Assembly: GCA_015039365.1 (NCBI GenBank) | Contig: WION01000006.1 | Location: forward strand, 930,001 to 994,000 | Origin: Amanita rubescens | Taxonomy: Eukaryota; Basidiomycota; Agaricomycetes; Agaricales; Amanitaceae | Direction of reading: 5' to 3' | Length of the DNA stretch: 64,000 bases | In this document: piece by piece, positions 1 to 12,314 of the stretch | How positions within the stretch are numbered: position 1 is the first letter of the stretch | How the letters are laid out: every line of letters begins with the position of its first letter | The notes under the pieces: generated by a model | What the model was told of the DNA's origin: nothing | The model's database searches: none | What the model saw: the letters and a program-made list of their open reading frames with translations, nothing else | Made by a program: the position numbers and the translations under genes

Positions 1-1060
1 TATCACTCTAATCTTTTTTCTTTCCAGACTCGTATGTGCAGCAGGCGTCCATTCTTCTTGAGCTTCTTCCCTCACAACAAAACCACCTCCTTGAGCGATT
101 GACGATATATGCGCAATAGACAATGACGTCGAAGACGTTCCTAGTAAAAGATGTGACGATCCCGTTGAGTGAGCGGTCTGTAGAAGAAGGCGGCGAATCA
201 ATGTTTGTATGGTTGTGGCAAAGGCTGTCTGCGTTGGAAGTGATGATAGATAAAGTCGTAATGCTTCAGATGGTGGCAAGGACTGTATGCTTGACCTTGA
301 TGTGAGAGGCAGGTCTGAGGATGTGATTTATCAGGTATATAATCCAATACCTCGGAGGGTGTCCCTTACCTTCGTTCGACATATCAAGAGCAATGTCAGA
401 AAATTGGGTATTTTCGCCATGCCGTGTCCACCAGTCGTGGTCAAAAGCATCTTCTAAGCGCAAAGGTATGAACTCGGCATTTTCGTACTGCTCTACGACT
501 TTGCGAATATCCTCCGTCCTGTCTTTTGCATCCTGTGCACACAACTTAAGCGGGAATGCGTCAACAGAATATCAAACGCTCACTTCTGGAAAGGCAGCGC
601 ATGTCTCTACGTAGCATACATACACATTTCTCCACACTTGGTCATTTCGTGGATGGTCTTTTCCTCCCTTTGGTTTCCCATTTATTGTCATGGCAGCGGG
701 TGCCATATAGTGTTGGTTGATCAAATCGAGCAAGATGGTTGAACCGATGCCACCGGAAAAACCAAGTAGAAGGTTTCCCGACGCCTTGAGCACCTTCCGT
801 CGTGAAGCATCTGCCTTTTCGTTAATGAATGGATCCAATGCTCGCTTAAATTTGGCTGTAACAAATGGAAAGAAACAGGCTCTGCATGCGACAAAGAAAC
901 AGTAAGAATCAGAAAGAGACGGATGGTATGGGACAGACTTGCAGAATACAGCGTGTCTGACAACGACATTGCCCCGATTTTCCTTGCACTTGACGCAAGT
1001 TTTCGATTTATCGAACTTCGGACGACCTGGCATGGTCTCAACGGACGCTCGGACCATCAT
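1..1060 (-). CDS. CTU2: Cytoplasmic tRNA 2-thiolation protein 2, partial (runs off left edge)
   Basis: This protein works with the Ncs6/Ctu1 adenylyltransferase in 2-thiolation of wobble uridine 34 in Lys, Gln and Glu tRNAs, in the cytosol. The start is at about 1060 (an in-frame alternative Met is at 1033). The first exon carries a CVKC/FCK-type cysteine motif (KTCVKCKEN, then VFCKACF once a short intron near 905-950 is removed). It continues with KRALDPF and LLLGFSGGIGSTILLDLI, the degenerate PP-loop region of the Ncs2 family. Further exons lie at about 545-600 downward (GT-AG intron after AAFPE) and at about 366-540. After an intron at about 311-365 the frame reads LPPSEALRLYLSSLPTQTAF and LLLGTSSTSLS, a conserved Ctu2 segment. 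The C-terminal part is outside the window. The call rests on motif recognition; exon edges are hand-made. Confidence 0.85.
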
Positions 1061-1612
1061 TAAAGCTTCTTACGGAGCATTACATCGTCTTTTTCGGATG
1101 CCGTAGGATCACCGCAAGACATTGTACTATGTGAGATCTTGAGATTGGGAGGACTAAAGTGATTGGCCACAAATTCCCACAATCAACAAACATATGGTCC
1201 TATTAGCCAAGACACATGCGCCCAGTGAGAATTTAATATTACTTACACGCCTCCATCGCGCACGTACAAAAAGATATGGAGATTATCTGTAACTTATGTA
1301 AGTGCTCCCTAACAAATTCAAAGGACCAATTTATATGGAGCATATAGATCATTCAGGTGCATGATAAATCCACCAATGTCCATGCACTCATGCGCTGAAG
1401 CGCTGAAGACCGAGGCTACTTGAGAGGTACATAGCGGAAGATACTGAAAATCCCCTTTTTCTGCTTAGACAGGATAGAGGTTATGAAAACTAGAATGCGG
1501 TGATATGACGATGCCATAGCGCTGCCTGCATGCGCAGTGAGCGCTTGAGCAGCGGCTAATGCATTGGATTGTTTGGTCACGGAAGTCGCTGGCGCTTAAT
1601 GAAGCGAACAAC
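1061..1612. other. Divergent intergenic region, CTU2 / Ca2+ exchanger
   Basis: This stretch separates the minus-strand CTU2 start from the plus-strand exchanger start. No open frame with family resemblance was seen on either strand. It is expected to hold both promoters. AT-rich patches occur near 1215-1330, but no element was convincing enough to name. Confidence 0.5.
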
Positions 1613-4157
1613 ATGTCTACTGACAACCTTCAAGTTGGTACGTTCCACTTTTCAATTCATGGTGATGCATCGATGAATAACTTTGTAAATAATACAGGTG
1701 GCCCAAGCTTGGACAGAGTTGAGCGTAATACACAATTGAGACAACCTAAAGCTGCTCAAAGAAGAGTCACAGTAAAGGAAGGCGGGGGCAGAAACTTGGC
1801 AGGGGAGGGACCAGTTTCTTTCCAAGTTACAAGTCCCAAAGGCCCTCGCTTCACTCTTCAACGAGCCGCGACTATGATGCTTACACCCACAAGGCCTGTC
1901 GGCCGTGCTCCTGGCTTCCTTGCAAGTCTTCTGGCGGTTGCAAAATCTTCATGTATGCGCATCTACCAAGGTGGAGACCCTGACATACGTCGCTGACCCC
2001 TTTTTTAGGGCTCAACCTCATGCTCGTCTTTATCCCAGTTTCAGTAGGTATTCCGTCTGCCTACACCACCACCTGACTGACGAGATTCTAGTGGGCACTG
2101 CATTTTGCATTACCCAGCTCATTTCAGAATAAAGATACTCTGGTCTTTGTGTGTGGGTTACATGACCACCTGCGCAGCGTGCTGTTTCATGATCCCATCT
2201 CAGTTTCCTTCCTTGCGATCATACCACTAGCAAAGGTAAATCTCAGCTTGGACATCCGCCAGGCAGAAGGTTTTAATGTTACTTAGTTGCTGGCTTTCAC
2301 CACTGATGAGATATCGATACGTGTCGGGGAAACCCTTGCAGGCTTAATCAATGTTACCTTGGTTCGTGCTGACACTCTGCACATACCATGGCTTTCTAAC
2401 GCCTATACAGGGAAATGCGTATGTGTTCGCAGCGCTTCTAGTCTTTCTGCTCTTCTGACATCTTGATGTTCTCAGAGTCAAGTTGATAGTTGCTGTGCGT
2501 TGGTTTTAGAGCTAGACGATTGATGTCACACTTGCACCACAGATCATTGCGTTAATCAAATGTGAATTTCGCATCGTGCAATCCTCGCGTAGGTTAATCC
2601 ATATTGTTGCATATTGTTGATTATATTCTTATCTAGTGGTCGGATCCATATTAAGCAATCTTTGTAAGTACCGAACTTTGTTCTGCAAAGAATAGTACTG
2701 ATTCTGGGTCTGATGTAGTGTTGGTTCTTGGGATGTCCTTTTTCGCTGGAGGCTTGAAGTTCTCTGAACAGGGCTTCGGAATCAGTGAGTCATTGGGTAG
2801 AATGTAATAATTGTCCTAACATGAGTTCAGGCGCGACGCGGGTCAATTCCTCGTTGCTGATCATTAGCGTCATTGCCGGGATCCTTCCTGCTGCATTCCA
2901 ATCCTTTGATCGAGGAAATAGTTCAATTGAACAACAGGATATTCTAAGTGTTAGTCGTGGAGCAAGTGTATTCCTTATATGATCTCCCTTACAAGCGTTA
3001 AACTATTTTCTCAAGGTTTCTGTCATTCTTTTGTTCAGTGCGTACCCTCGAAGTGTACAAGATACTGATTTTAACCGCACCTAGCAGTTTATTGCGCCTA
3101 TCTTATCTTCCAACTCTATTCTCATACCATCCTTTACGATGGTAACACCGATACCTTCCAGTCAACTAAATACCATCTCAAGAAGAAAGACAAGGGTGAG
3201 AATCAACCGAGTGGTGATGCAACACAGTCCGCGGTTGCTTCAAGCGAGGAGGTCTCAAGCCACGCTGGGCATCGTGACGAGGAGCAAAGAGACGAGAGCG
3301 AGGACGAGGACGAGACACCGGAAATGAATTTCTTGGCAGCACTTTTCTGGCTAGCAGTTGTAACAGCGGTAAGGATTCCGTCAACGATAAGCGTGTGTAT
3401 TGGTTGATCTCACCGCACGGATAGCTTGTCGCGGTAACAGCTGAGTGGCTAGTGGACTCGATCAACGGCCTTACAACCTCAGGCAAAATTCAACAGGAGT
3501 TTGTCGGCCTGATTTTGCTCCCAGTTGTTGCAAACGCTGCAGGTGAATTTCCAGAGATCTACTCGCAATAGGTGGTTTACTGAATTGCCGGATAGAACAC
3601 GTTACCGCTGTAACTGTTTCCGACAATGACAAATTGAATCTCAGTCTCGGGGTTGCCGTCGGTTCTTGTATTGTAAGTGTCAGCCGTAGTTGTCGAGGGT
3701 ATCATTAACCTCCTTCCAGCAAATCGCCCTTTTCATCATTCCGTGAGTGCTGCCGATCTTCTCAACTTGACGTTGCCGACTGGAAACAGTTTCATCGTTG
3801 TACTTGGCTGGATCCTCGGAAAGCCAATGTCGCTCCTTTTTGACCCGTATGAATCTATCACACTTTTCTTGTCGGGTCTGTGTTTAAGTTATCCCGGCAC
3901 CACACAGCACTCACTTACGATAGTCCTCACCGTCAATCTCGTTGTACAAGATGGGAAGTCGAATTGGCTAAAAGGCGTGATCCTAGTGTGTAAGGCATTT
4001 AGTCAAACACGTTAAACGTATCCTAACTTCCCCTCGAGGTCTCAATGTGATTCTTGCGATTACTTTCTGGTATTATCCCGGTAAGTCATCCCCTTTATCC
4101 AGCTCACCACACGACTGACTATGAACAGGTTTCGGCCAAGGATACAGTTGTTCATGA
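1613..4157 (+). CDS. CAX-type vacuolar Ca2+/H+ exchanger (VCX1-like)
   Basis: This is a multi-pass antiporter that would load Ca2+ into the vacuole against protons. It is built from about a dozen exons. The N-terminal region (MSTDNLQ onward) is hydrophilic. Transmembrane segments then follow, including WALHFALPSSFQNKDTLVFV near 2095-2155. The first family repeat reads VGETLAGLINVTLGNA then IVAIIALIKCEFRIVQ. Next come VGSILSNL and VLVLGMSFFAGG (2640-2780), an acidic Ser/Glu-rich loop (about 3180-3325), and the second repeat LLPVVANAAEHVTAVTVS (3500-3635). The last exon is reached through a clear 48-nt intron (4081-4128, CTGACTATGAACAG acceptor). The residue after NAV in the first repeat is Lys (codon 2480-2482), where family members normally have the ion-binding Glu; the second-repeat Glu is present. 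The family call is firm and activity is uncertain. Confidence 0.85.
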
Positions 4158-6810
4158 GTTCTCGAGAGCAACCCAGATTCTCATTATACCAGGTGCAGGC
4201 TTGATGCCATCTCACCCATGTAGCGGTAGTCTATTAGCGATATTTTTTGGGACGAGCTTGGAACGTACTGCTATTATATATGTTACGAGCGAGTAGCTCT
4301 TTTTTTCTTTCTGATCTCCCTCGAGAAGGGTAGCTGCAGCCGTGGCGAGGTCTCCCGCCTTTAAAAAATGGAGCGCGTACGTACTGAGTTTCGAACCTCC
4401 TTGGGATCCTCCGGATCCGTGAAGGCTTCGGGAGACTTGAACTCAATCATAAACACGGGAGTGCGAGGCAAAGAGTACAGTATGTGTGGAAATAGAATAC
4501 GGCCAATTATGTGAACGATGCTGGGATCAAATAATCACTTTGAACAGGTAAATCATCATCGGGGCCACAGATTCGAGCTCACGAAAAATAATAGAGACAA
4601 GGTCAGTAATGTTTCGAACTCAAAAGTTCGTAATGTTAAGATCGGCCAAGGAGCCAGAAACCTTGGAATATTCCTGTAACCTACAGAGGCAAAATCACTT
4701 AGTAGATGCCTCGAAGGGCCACCTGCGCGTTTTTTCGCCAAGGAAAAAGGAGTGACTAGCCTCTGGCAGACAGGCTTGGCAGTAGACCAGATGTTGCCGA
4801 GGCGGATGTGCTTCCACTGTGGAGCCGAAAATGCGAGCAACGCGAATTCGTGTACCGAGCTTGGTCTGGGGTGAGAAGGTACAACACTGGTGCCGTACTA
4901 ATGGGTCAGTGCTTCTCCATCTATGCATAATCACAAAGGATATTGCAACACTAAATTTAGCTCGAATATCTTAGAAGATTAAAGACTGGCTGACTAGTAC
5001 AGTTATCTTCAGCTTCAACGTCTAGGTGCGAAAAAATAACAATAAGCACTGTAAAGTGCTGATTACAGTGTACGGAAACGCTGGATGCTTTCCTCGCAAT
5101 CTGATAAGAGGTAGAGTTCTCATCATTCCCCATCCATTTATTGATCGACATGGGATGTTCCGCGGCTCCGGAGCTCGGTGCGAAACCTGTTTTAATTTTT
5201 TTTTATCTTCGCAGATTAAACCGACAGCGATATCGACGATATCCACCGCGCTGGCAAGTGCGAGAGCTTTGAAACATAACATATGGTGTAGTCATTCATG
5301 CTGTCAACACGATGGTTATGCCATTTCGTGCACGTCATCTTGGAAGACAGGAAAATCATCATCGGGATTAGTAGCACATGATGAATCAACCGTTAGGGAA
5401 ATTAGAATCCCTCTTGCGCTATCCTATAACATTATTGATGTTCTAAAAATTGACGCACGAATTCACAGACCCGTGAGATGACCCACAAGCAAAACATATA
5501 GTATTATGAAAAGACGTTCGTATCAGCGTTGGCTACGGCCAGGCACTGCCGTAACTTGCTCCAAATGTGCACTTGACGAGAGCTTAGGCACGAGCTTATT
5601 CCACATCCAGAACGGCAAGTATGGTGTAGCTTGAAAATCCACACGACACGATCTAATGATAGCAAAGAGTCTATTCCCTTGAAGTTGCAACGTGATCAAG
5701 TACCAGAGAGCATCTCCGCATGTTCTCCATTTAGTCAATGAAGAAGTGATTAGTTCATATGTGTACTTTACCAGTCACACGAGCGCATGTTCGTCGCTTC
5801 CCTTCTTCTTATCCGATCCGATCAACGGTAGGAATAGGTGAGATAGATTTCAGGACTCGGAGAAAATTGTAGTCGTGATATATAATATCTGACAAAGAGA
5901 CTTAAGAACGTTCAAAAGAGCCCAATCTTAATCATATTTGACGTATCAAACTTACTTTACGGCGCAGTGGAAGGGTACGCCACGAGTGAAATTCTCTTTC
6001 GCAGTCAGAAGGCAGGAAGCACTATTCGGCTGCGTGATATTTTCTAGAAGGAACGATGTCGATGATATTTATGTCTTCTTGAGGTCGTGCGCCTGCGCTC
6101 AAACGTCCAAGAAAGCGGTTTTGGGGCCGTGCTATGCCCGGTTTTCTCAACGAGCAGCATGGGAAGTCGCTGGATTTGGAACGAATGCTGTACGCTCAGC
6201 GCGGCATCAATATATCAAGTTGGCAGTTGGCAGCGCGCGGTCGACGTTGCTGGGAGAGGTGCCACGCCGAAGACACCCGAACACGTCTCATTTCGGCACG
6301 TTTTAGAATTCCAAGTAGAATACGTTAAACCGCGAATTCATTTTGAAGCCGTCGACAACGCTATCAGTAGTTACTCCATCTTGAAGTTGGAGCTGACTTT
6401 GTGCGGAAGACTTGATTGCTATTTCAAGTAGCGTGTACGCATCGATAAAAATCGAACATAGGACGACCGTGGAGTTACCTATATCCGGCCACGCCTAATC
6501 CTGCTGGGGAGGAAGGCAGCACAAGATCGTAGATTAAGAGTCCTACAAGCACGGCACATCCGCCAGGTTTCAACAACGTTCCCATGAAACTACTCACAGG
6601 GCCGAAATTGACTAGCCAATTATATAAAGTCATGTCTCGGAAGGGTGACTCTTTGCTCGTCCAAGGCACAGGCAAGACAACTTCTATACCGACTTGAACC
6701 TGGTCTGTGACCTCGAGTCTGACCTCGCTCCTTCCTCGTCGCGCCTGCCTTTTCAAGAATACGAATACATCTATACCGTTCTACTGGCAAGAGGTAGTCA
6801 TCACCGAGTC
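4158..6810. other. Long stretch with no recognisable gene
   Basis: Only short, unrelated open frames occur on both strands; none resembles a family I know and none joins into a longer product at plausible splice sites. A minus-strand motif GGTTCGAAACTC near 4389-4400 resembles a Pol III B box, but no tRNA fold could be drawn around it. The right end (about 6700-6810) is the promoter and leader of the MFS gene. Confidence 0.5.
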
Positions 6811-9274
6811 ATGTCGACCGATGCTATCCATAACGCTCCCTTGCCAGTACATTTACTCAGAGGAACGGCTGCTGGTCAGCTTACGGAGACTGACCCACTG
6901 ATCCCTGGCGCGCGTCCGCGAAAGAAGCCGTTCTATCGGGCAAGGCCTCTATGGTAAGTCCCTTACTCTGTCCGTCTCGGCCTATTCATCTGTTGCGTGT
7001 AGGCTCGTCCCTTTTGCCATCTCGGTGTCACTCGTGGTATGTATTCATTGCTTTCATTTCTACAACTAAGTATCTATATAGGATGTAGCGTGGAATGACG
7101 CTGGCACCCCGCGTTGAGGTTTATACTCAATTATCCTGCCGAGACGTTTATACACATCGACCGACTCTAAGCAATACGACGCACATTGAACATATTTTAC
7201 CCGCATATGTCGCTCTCGAGACGCTCGATGAACAAATCTATAATCCGACTTCTTTTAATACCCCCACGCTAACGTCCTCGATCGATTCCCACAAACGAGA
7301 AAATGAGAAGACGGTCAGTCCTGTCGGCCTCTCGCCCGCGCAATGTATAAGCGACCCAGAAGTCCAATCAGCAACTGCACGCCTGCAAATGTGGATGACG
7401 ACAATAATGGGTATTCTCTCTGCTTTGTCCACTGCTTGGTGGGGTCACTTTAGTGAACGACATGGCCGGACGCGAGTGCTCGCGTTTTCAACGTTTGCCA
7501 TGTTCCTCACGTAAGTCTCTAACTACTTGCTTGTCGTGTCATTCATTCCATCATGTCCAAGCTAATGCGCTCTCGTACACAGAGACCTGATGTTTATCCT
7601 TGTCTCTATACCATCGTCTCCACTTTCTCGACATGGTCAAAAATTCCTCCTCTTGGCACCTTTATTCGAGGGACTTTCTGGTGGCTATGGCGCGCTTCAG
7701 TCTGCCACGTCAGCATACATTAGCGACTGCACTTCCCCAGGCTCACGCGCGTTAATCTTTTCGCGCTTTGCTGGAGTCACATATCTTGGCATTGCAATTG
7801 GCCCAACCATTGGCGGATGGCTCATTAGACATCCGTTATTCTGGACGAATAGATTAGAGACAGTGACTACGGTGTTCCTCGTCGCAGGGGCCTGTTCATT
7901 CTTGAACTTCGTGTTAGCTGCACTTGTGCTACCGGAATCTCTGTCAAAGGAGCAACAAGAGAAAGCGCGAGATGTGTACGGCAGTACTAGCAGGAGTTAC
8001 AAGGGGAAAGCGCGGTCGCGTGACGAAGATAGCCAGGTCTTGTCCGATTCAGGTGGACGCGGAGATGACCAACGTGGTGGATTTGGCCGACTGTTTGAAT
8101 CGTTGGCGATATTTCGTCCTGTCATGACGTATGACCCCAGGACTTTGAGAAGCAGGAAAGATTGGAGCCTGACCATTCTTGCAATAAGTCTCTTCGGTTA
8201 TTATTTGTCACAGGTATGGATTTCTGTCGAGTAACCAACCTTGGTGCTGAAGAGTTATTCAAGGCAATGTACCAACTCAAGTACTTGTATGCAGAGCATA
8301 CATATGGGTGGGGGGCCGAGCGATTAAGTTATTACATTTCGTTCCTCGGGGGAACAAGGGTGCTATTCCTGTTATTTGTTCTCCCTTGTCAGTTATTTCT
8401 CAACGTAACTGGGAATTTCGCTGACTTCTAATAATAGCTATAATCTCAATCTTCAAGCCTGTGACAAAGGGCAACAAGGCATCCAGGGTAGTTTCGACGC
8501 TGTCACAAGGGCTCATCGTGGAACGAATACCTCCAAGTATGAGCCCTGTGATTCCACCAACGACAAAAGCTCCCAAGAAGGGGAAAAAAGGAGTGCCGAT
8601 GACAAGACCGCAGCTAGCAAGGGAAATTTCATTTGATCTGAGCCTGGCTAAAGTTTCGTTCCTTGTTGAAATGATGTCGGATGTCTTGATCGCTCTAATC
8701 CCCACGCCCGAGTACATAGCGCATGTCACGGACTTTTTGGGTGGAAAGAAGCAATCGAGACGCGCTACCGAGATGCTATTTGTGCTAGCCTCGTCGTTCA
8801 ACTGCTTTGGAAGTGGAGTGGGTCCATCGACGCAGAGTCTGGCGCTTTGCATCCTGCAGATAAGAAACGGAGATAGCACGGAAGCGGACGCCGGAGCGGG
8901 CACGTTGTTTGGGGCGCTTGCTGTCTTACAGGCTGCTGGGTCGGCTATTCTTGGCGTAAGAATGTTTTTTTCGTTGCTATCACCGCGCATGCTAACACGG
9001 ACTTTAAACATAGCCGATTCTATTCGGACTAGTATATAGCGAGACTGTGGCCAAATATCCCAAAGCTGTGTTTATATTGGCGGCTGGGATATTATTTGGG
9101 GTGTTTGTTTTGGTGATGCTTATCGAGAAACCGAGTATGGCACCCGGTATTGATAGGGTAAAGAAAGGTAAAGGTAAAGGACGACTACGGAGATATATAG
9201 ACGTTGAGCGAGGGCGGTCGCGGATTAGCAAGGACTTGCGCGGGGGAGCCATCCCAAATTATTCCCGGTTTTAG
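6811..9274 (+). CDS. Major facilitator superfamily transporter (paralogue 1)
   Basis: This is a predicted plasma-membrane or vacuolar MFS antiporter; the substrate is unknown. The start is MSTDAIHNAPLPVHLL, with a DPLIPG-type cytosolic leader. After two short introns the first membrane segment (LVPFAISVSLV) leads into RGMTLAPRVEVYTQLSC. Motif A is clear in the TM2-3 loop (GHFSERHGRTRVLAF, about 7441-7490). It is followed by LLLAPLFEGLSGGYGALQSA, AYISDCTSPGSRA and GIAIGPTIGGWL. A charged central loop (about 7940-8100) separates the two halves. The second half contains TPEYIAHVTDFLGG and the LASSFNCFGSGVGPSTQSLAL helix pair, and ends IPNYSRF at 9274. The order of motifs and intron positions closely parallels the gene at 15.7-17.9 kb, so the two are paralogues. 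Confidence 0.85.
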
Positions 9275-9458
9275 TATATTTTCAATAATATGTACAAACA
9301 ATTAGTCACCCGCTGCGAAAGGAAATTGCAACGCAATGGTCTCCGAGTGAACAAACTCTCTCGCCGCCATCGTCCCCTTCTTCCTCGTCGCCGCTCTCGT
9401 CGAGCTCGCCATCCTCCTCATCGCCCGACGCGGCCTGTATTGGGCTGCGACGCTGGTC
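9275..9458. other. Short spacer between MFS gene and MED19-like gene
   Basis: A CT-rich spacer on the plus strand. On the minus strand it gives an acidic open frame (about 9306-9512) of unclear meaning, probably a shadow of the pyrimidine-rich promoter. Confidence 0.4.
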
Positions 9459-11419
9459 ATGAATAGCGAGCCTTTCAGCCCAGAACCGGGTCCTTCCAAT
9501 TCGCACAATCATGCGCCCTTAGCGCCATCTTTCTCCCTTCAAATTTCCTCTCCTTCATCGCCTACTCCCTCGACGCGCCCACCACCGGCTCCCTCAATAC
9601 CTTCACTCTACCTTCCGCCACCAGGTATGACGTTCGCTGCCTCCGACAGAGTTCTTTTTAATCACTCACTCCATTTTTTTCCTCGGTTCTCAATTTGGCT
9701 TTGCTCATTCCGTCATACTCATTCACCCATGTATTGGAACGTCGCACTATGGCCGCGACATTCACGCGACAACTACAGGTTCGCCACTACCACAAACCCT
9801 CTTAACGAGCACGCAGGATCTTATCTCACGGTTCAACCTTCTACCTGCCTACGACAAGTATGTGAGGCCAACTATCCTACCCACTAATGGACCTTCTGCC
9901 ACCGCCCTTCCCGACATCGGCGCCTTGGATCAGACGGCAAACTCTATGCAAGGACCTTCGCCATCTGTTCAGGGAGCCGCCCCTGGCTTGGATAAGGGTA
10001 AAGGGAAGGAGAAAGATGCTATGATGGTGGATGGTCAGGCAGGAATGGGCGTGCCACTGACGGGTGGCCCAGGCGTGGCTAGTGGTACAGATGACGCTAC
10101 GGACAAGGGCGAAAAGAAGAGGAAAAATACCTACAAGCACCTGATCAAGGGCATCCCAGGTACGTTCTTCCGTTATTGGCAAGATGCCGTATTTAAGGTT
10201 AACTTTTGGGTCAGGGAAACATTCTATGAAGAAGGATGACTATCTAGCTACGATGATGCTCATTCCTCCAAAACAAAGGATGGAAGTAGTGCCTTTTGAT
10301 GCGAGAACGCAGCGAGATGCCTTTACGGTCAGCTTGGAGGGCCTGAAAGGGGTTTGTTCACACCTCATTGTTGTTGTCTTCAATGCACTAAGCTATCATA
10401 GTGGAATATTCACACGCTTGTTTTGGAGTCCCCTCAAGCCCGAGAGGATAGGAAGAAACGAGTTAGTGTGATTTTGTCTCATTCTGGTTTTATTGTTAAT
10501 TGTGCCCTTTTTGTCATGATAGAAAGAGCTCAAGCGCCTGGCGAAAGCGCAAGCAGTGGCGCTGGCAGCGGCTCGGCAATCTGGGGCTCCAGCACAAGAG
10601 CAATCTACTCAACAGATCCAGGCACCTGTTCCAACGGCAGCACAACCACGACCACAGGTTGCTGTTGCCGCCAGTCCCAATGGTGTTGCTACACCTCGGC
10701 CTACAGGGGCATCAACTCCGCGGCCTGGCTTGAATGTGGCTCGTCCTAATGTGCCGACAATAGTGCCTGCTGTGGCTCCTGTTGCAGTGAAGGTGGAAGC
10801 TCAAACTAGTCTTGCACAGAATGCCGTGCCCCGGCCAGGCTCAGCTGTACCACGACCCAAGTCAACAGTCCCAAGGCCTGGCTCAACTAAGCCCACGATT
10901 GTAGCTGGACAAGCTGCGGTCTCAACGCCTGGTGCTACCAATGCAGGCACGCCGCTAAGAAGTGGGACGCCAATGCAAGTTGATCAACAGAGGGGCGTGA
11001 AGCGAGAGAGAGAAGACAACGTGGTCAATGGCTCTGTGGTAGGAAATGGTCACGGTCTGCCTACAACTGCTGCCGGCGCATCCATGATGATGATCGATGC
11101 AAAAGCCGGAGTTCCAGGCGTAAGGCCGAGACCCATCAAGAAACAAAGAATGGTCAGTGCTGCGCCCTTTGATGTGACATTGGTTTCTTTCTGTTCCATC
11201 GTGGGGGTTGGCGTGAATTTCATTCCTGACGCATCGCGACTGCGCGATGTCGTTACTTTCGAGCTTTGAGCTTGGCTGCGATCTTCGCCAGTTTTGTTCT
11301 ATGAATGTGATTGATTGCTGATGTGGTACGACTCAATCCCTTCATTCATACAGGATATACAAGGCCAAGCAAGAGATGTCGCAGCACCCGTGCAACAACC
11401 CACGCCGCAAGGTGTATAG
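9459..11419 (+). CDS. Probable Mediator complex subunit 19 (Rox3-like)
   Basis: Med19 is a head/hook subunit of Mediator acting in RNA polymerase II transcription. The first exon encodes a Pro/Ser-rich leader ending PPPG, split by an intron (about 9624-9777). The next exon reads SPLPQTLLTSTQDLISRFNL followed by LLPAYDKYVRP, the N-terminal helical signature. A low-complexity stretch precedes KKRKNTYKHLIKGIPGKHSM (split by an intron at about 10160-10214) and KKDDYLATMMLIPPKQRMEV, a block typical of basidiomycete Med19. DAFTVSLEGLKG and the basic AREDRKKR segment follow. The long tail (10556-11150) is an Ala/Pro/Gln-rich repeat region, as in many Mediator tails. The last intron ends near 11353 and the frame stops at 11419. 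Assignment is by recalled motif similarity, without a profile search. Confidence 0.7.
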
Positions 11420-12314
11420 TGGGTTTCCAAAGTATATGGCATTAATTTATTGCTCTTCTCGACAAAAAGGGACATAATCGCTCATCCTACCTACGAACGC
11501 AATTTGGACCGAAACGCCGACGAACGCAAGCAAGGCGTTTCCTTGTGCCATCCTATCCCTGAACGCACATCACATGGCTCGTAACGTTTAATCGTTTAGG
11601 GATGCGCTCCAAAAAGTCCAGATCCCGGTTTTGACCTACCCCAAGAACTTCACAACTTTTTGGGGGCCGTAGACGACTTGCGGTTCTTTGGTCCCGCACA
11701 TGATGATCTATCCACGATCTCTGTACAATGTGTCCCCTGCGGGCCTTATTTATATGGAGCTTATTGACCCGCCCTACCTCCCCCCAAAATTTTTCCTAGA
11801 CGGACATTCACACCACCTCCGAAGAGCTGTCCGGGCTTCTAATTTACGTCACCTCTACCCGCACAAGTACCGTTTCCCGTCCCTCCACACGATTTGCATG
11901 CATGATTCACAGATTCTTAACGTCATCAAATGAACGATCCAACCCTTTGTTGTATGTCTCGTTTCCTTGTGACAGTCTTTACCGTACATTACCTTACCAA
12001 CGCACCTTATTTCTCATGAAAAAGACAAGGGATTTTACGCAAACTCACACGACGATATTTTCATCCGTAACTTTTCTCATATTCCTCCCCCTCATCCGTG
12101 CAATGTTTCTTGCCCATTTCAAGTCGTTGTCTTTTGGCAGAGAGGTTGTTAGCATCCCGTAGTAGTTGTGATGTTGCTTTGTTCCTAGCAAATGGAAGCA
12201 TAGATATAATTGACCGAGTGTCCGAAAGATGAGAGGGTATATATCAAGCTACAAGGTATCATACACAACAAAAGTACAAGTGAACATCATCACCATTGTC
12301 ATAGGTATAGCAGT
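11420..12314. other. Convergent 3' intergenic region
   Basis: This lies between the 3' ends of the MED19-like gene (plus) and the BAR-like gene (minus). Several short frames are present, but none shows family resemblance, codon regularity or splice-joined extension. It probably holds the 3' UTRs of both neighbours. Confidence 0.5.

Noticed and set aside
4330..4450. Possible tRNA or SINE on the minus strand (GGTTCGAAACTC like a Pol III B box)
   Set aside because: Stem arms around the loop do not pair, no A box at the right distance, and no cloverleaf could be drawn.
5938..6431. Overlapping plus-strand frames of more than 100 residues
   Set aside because: Three overlapping frames without family resemblance, codon regularity or splice links; most likely chance open frames.
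6475..6756. Minus-strand frame with a hydrophobic stretch (GGCAVLVGLLIYDLVLPSS)
   Set aside because: Lies in the leader of the plus-strand MFS gene and has no upstream or downstream exons that fit.
9306..9512. Acidic minus-strand frame (SGDEEDGELDESGDEEEGDD)
   Set aside because: It is the complement of a CT-rich plus-strand promoter stretch; no conserved motif or exon partner was found.
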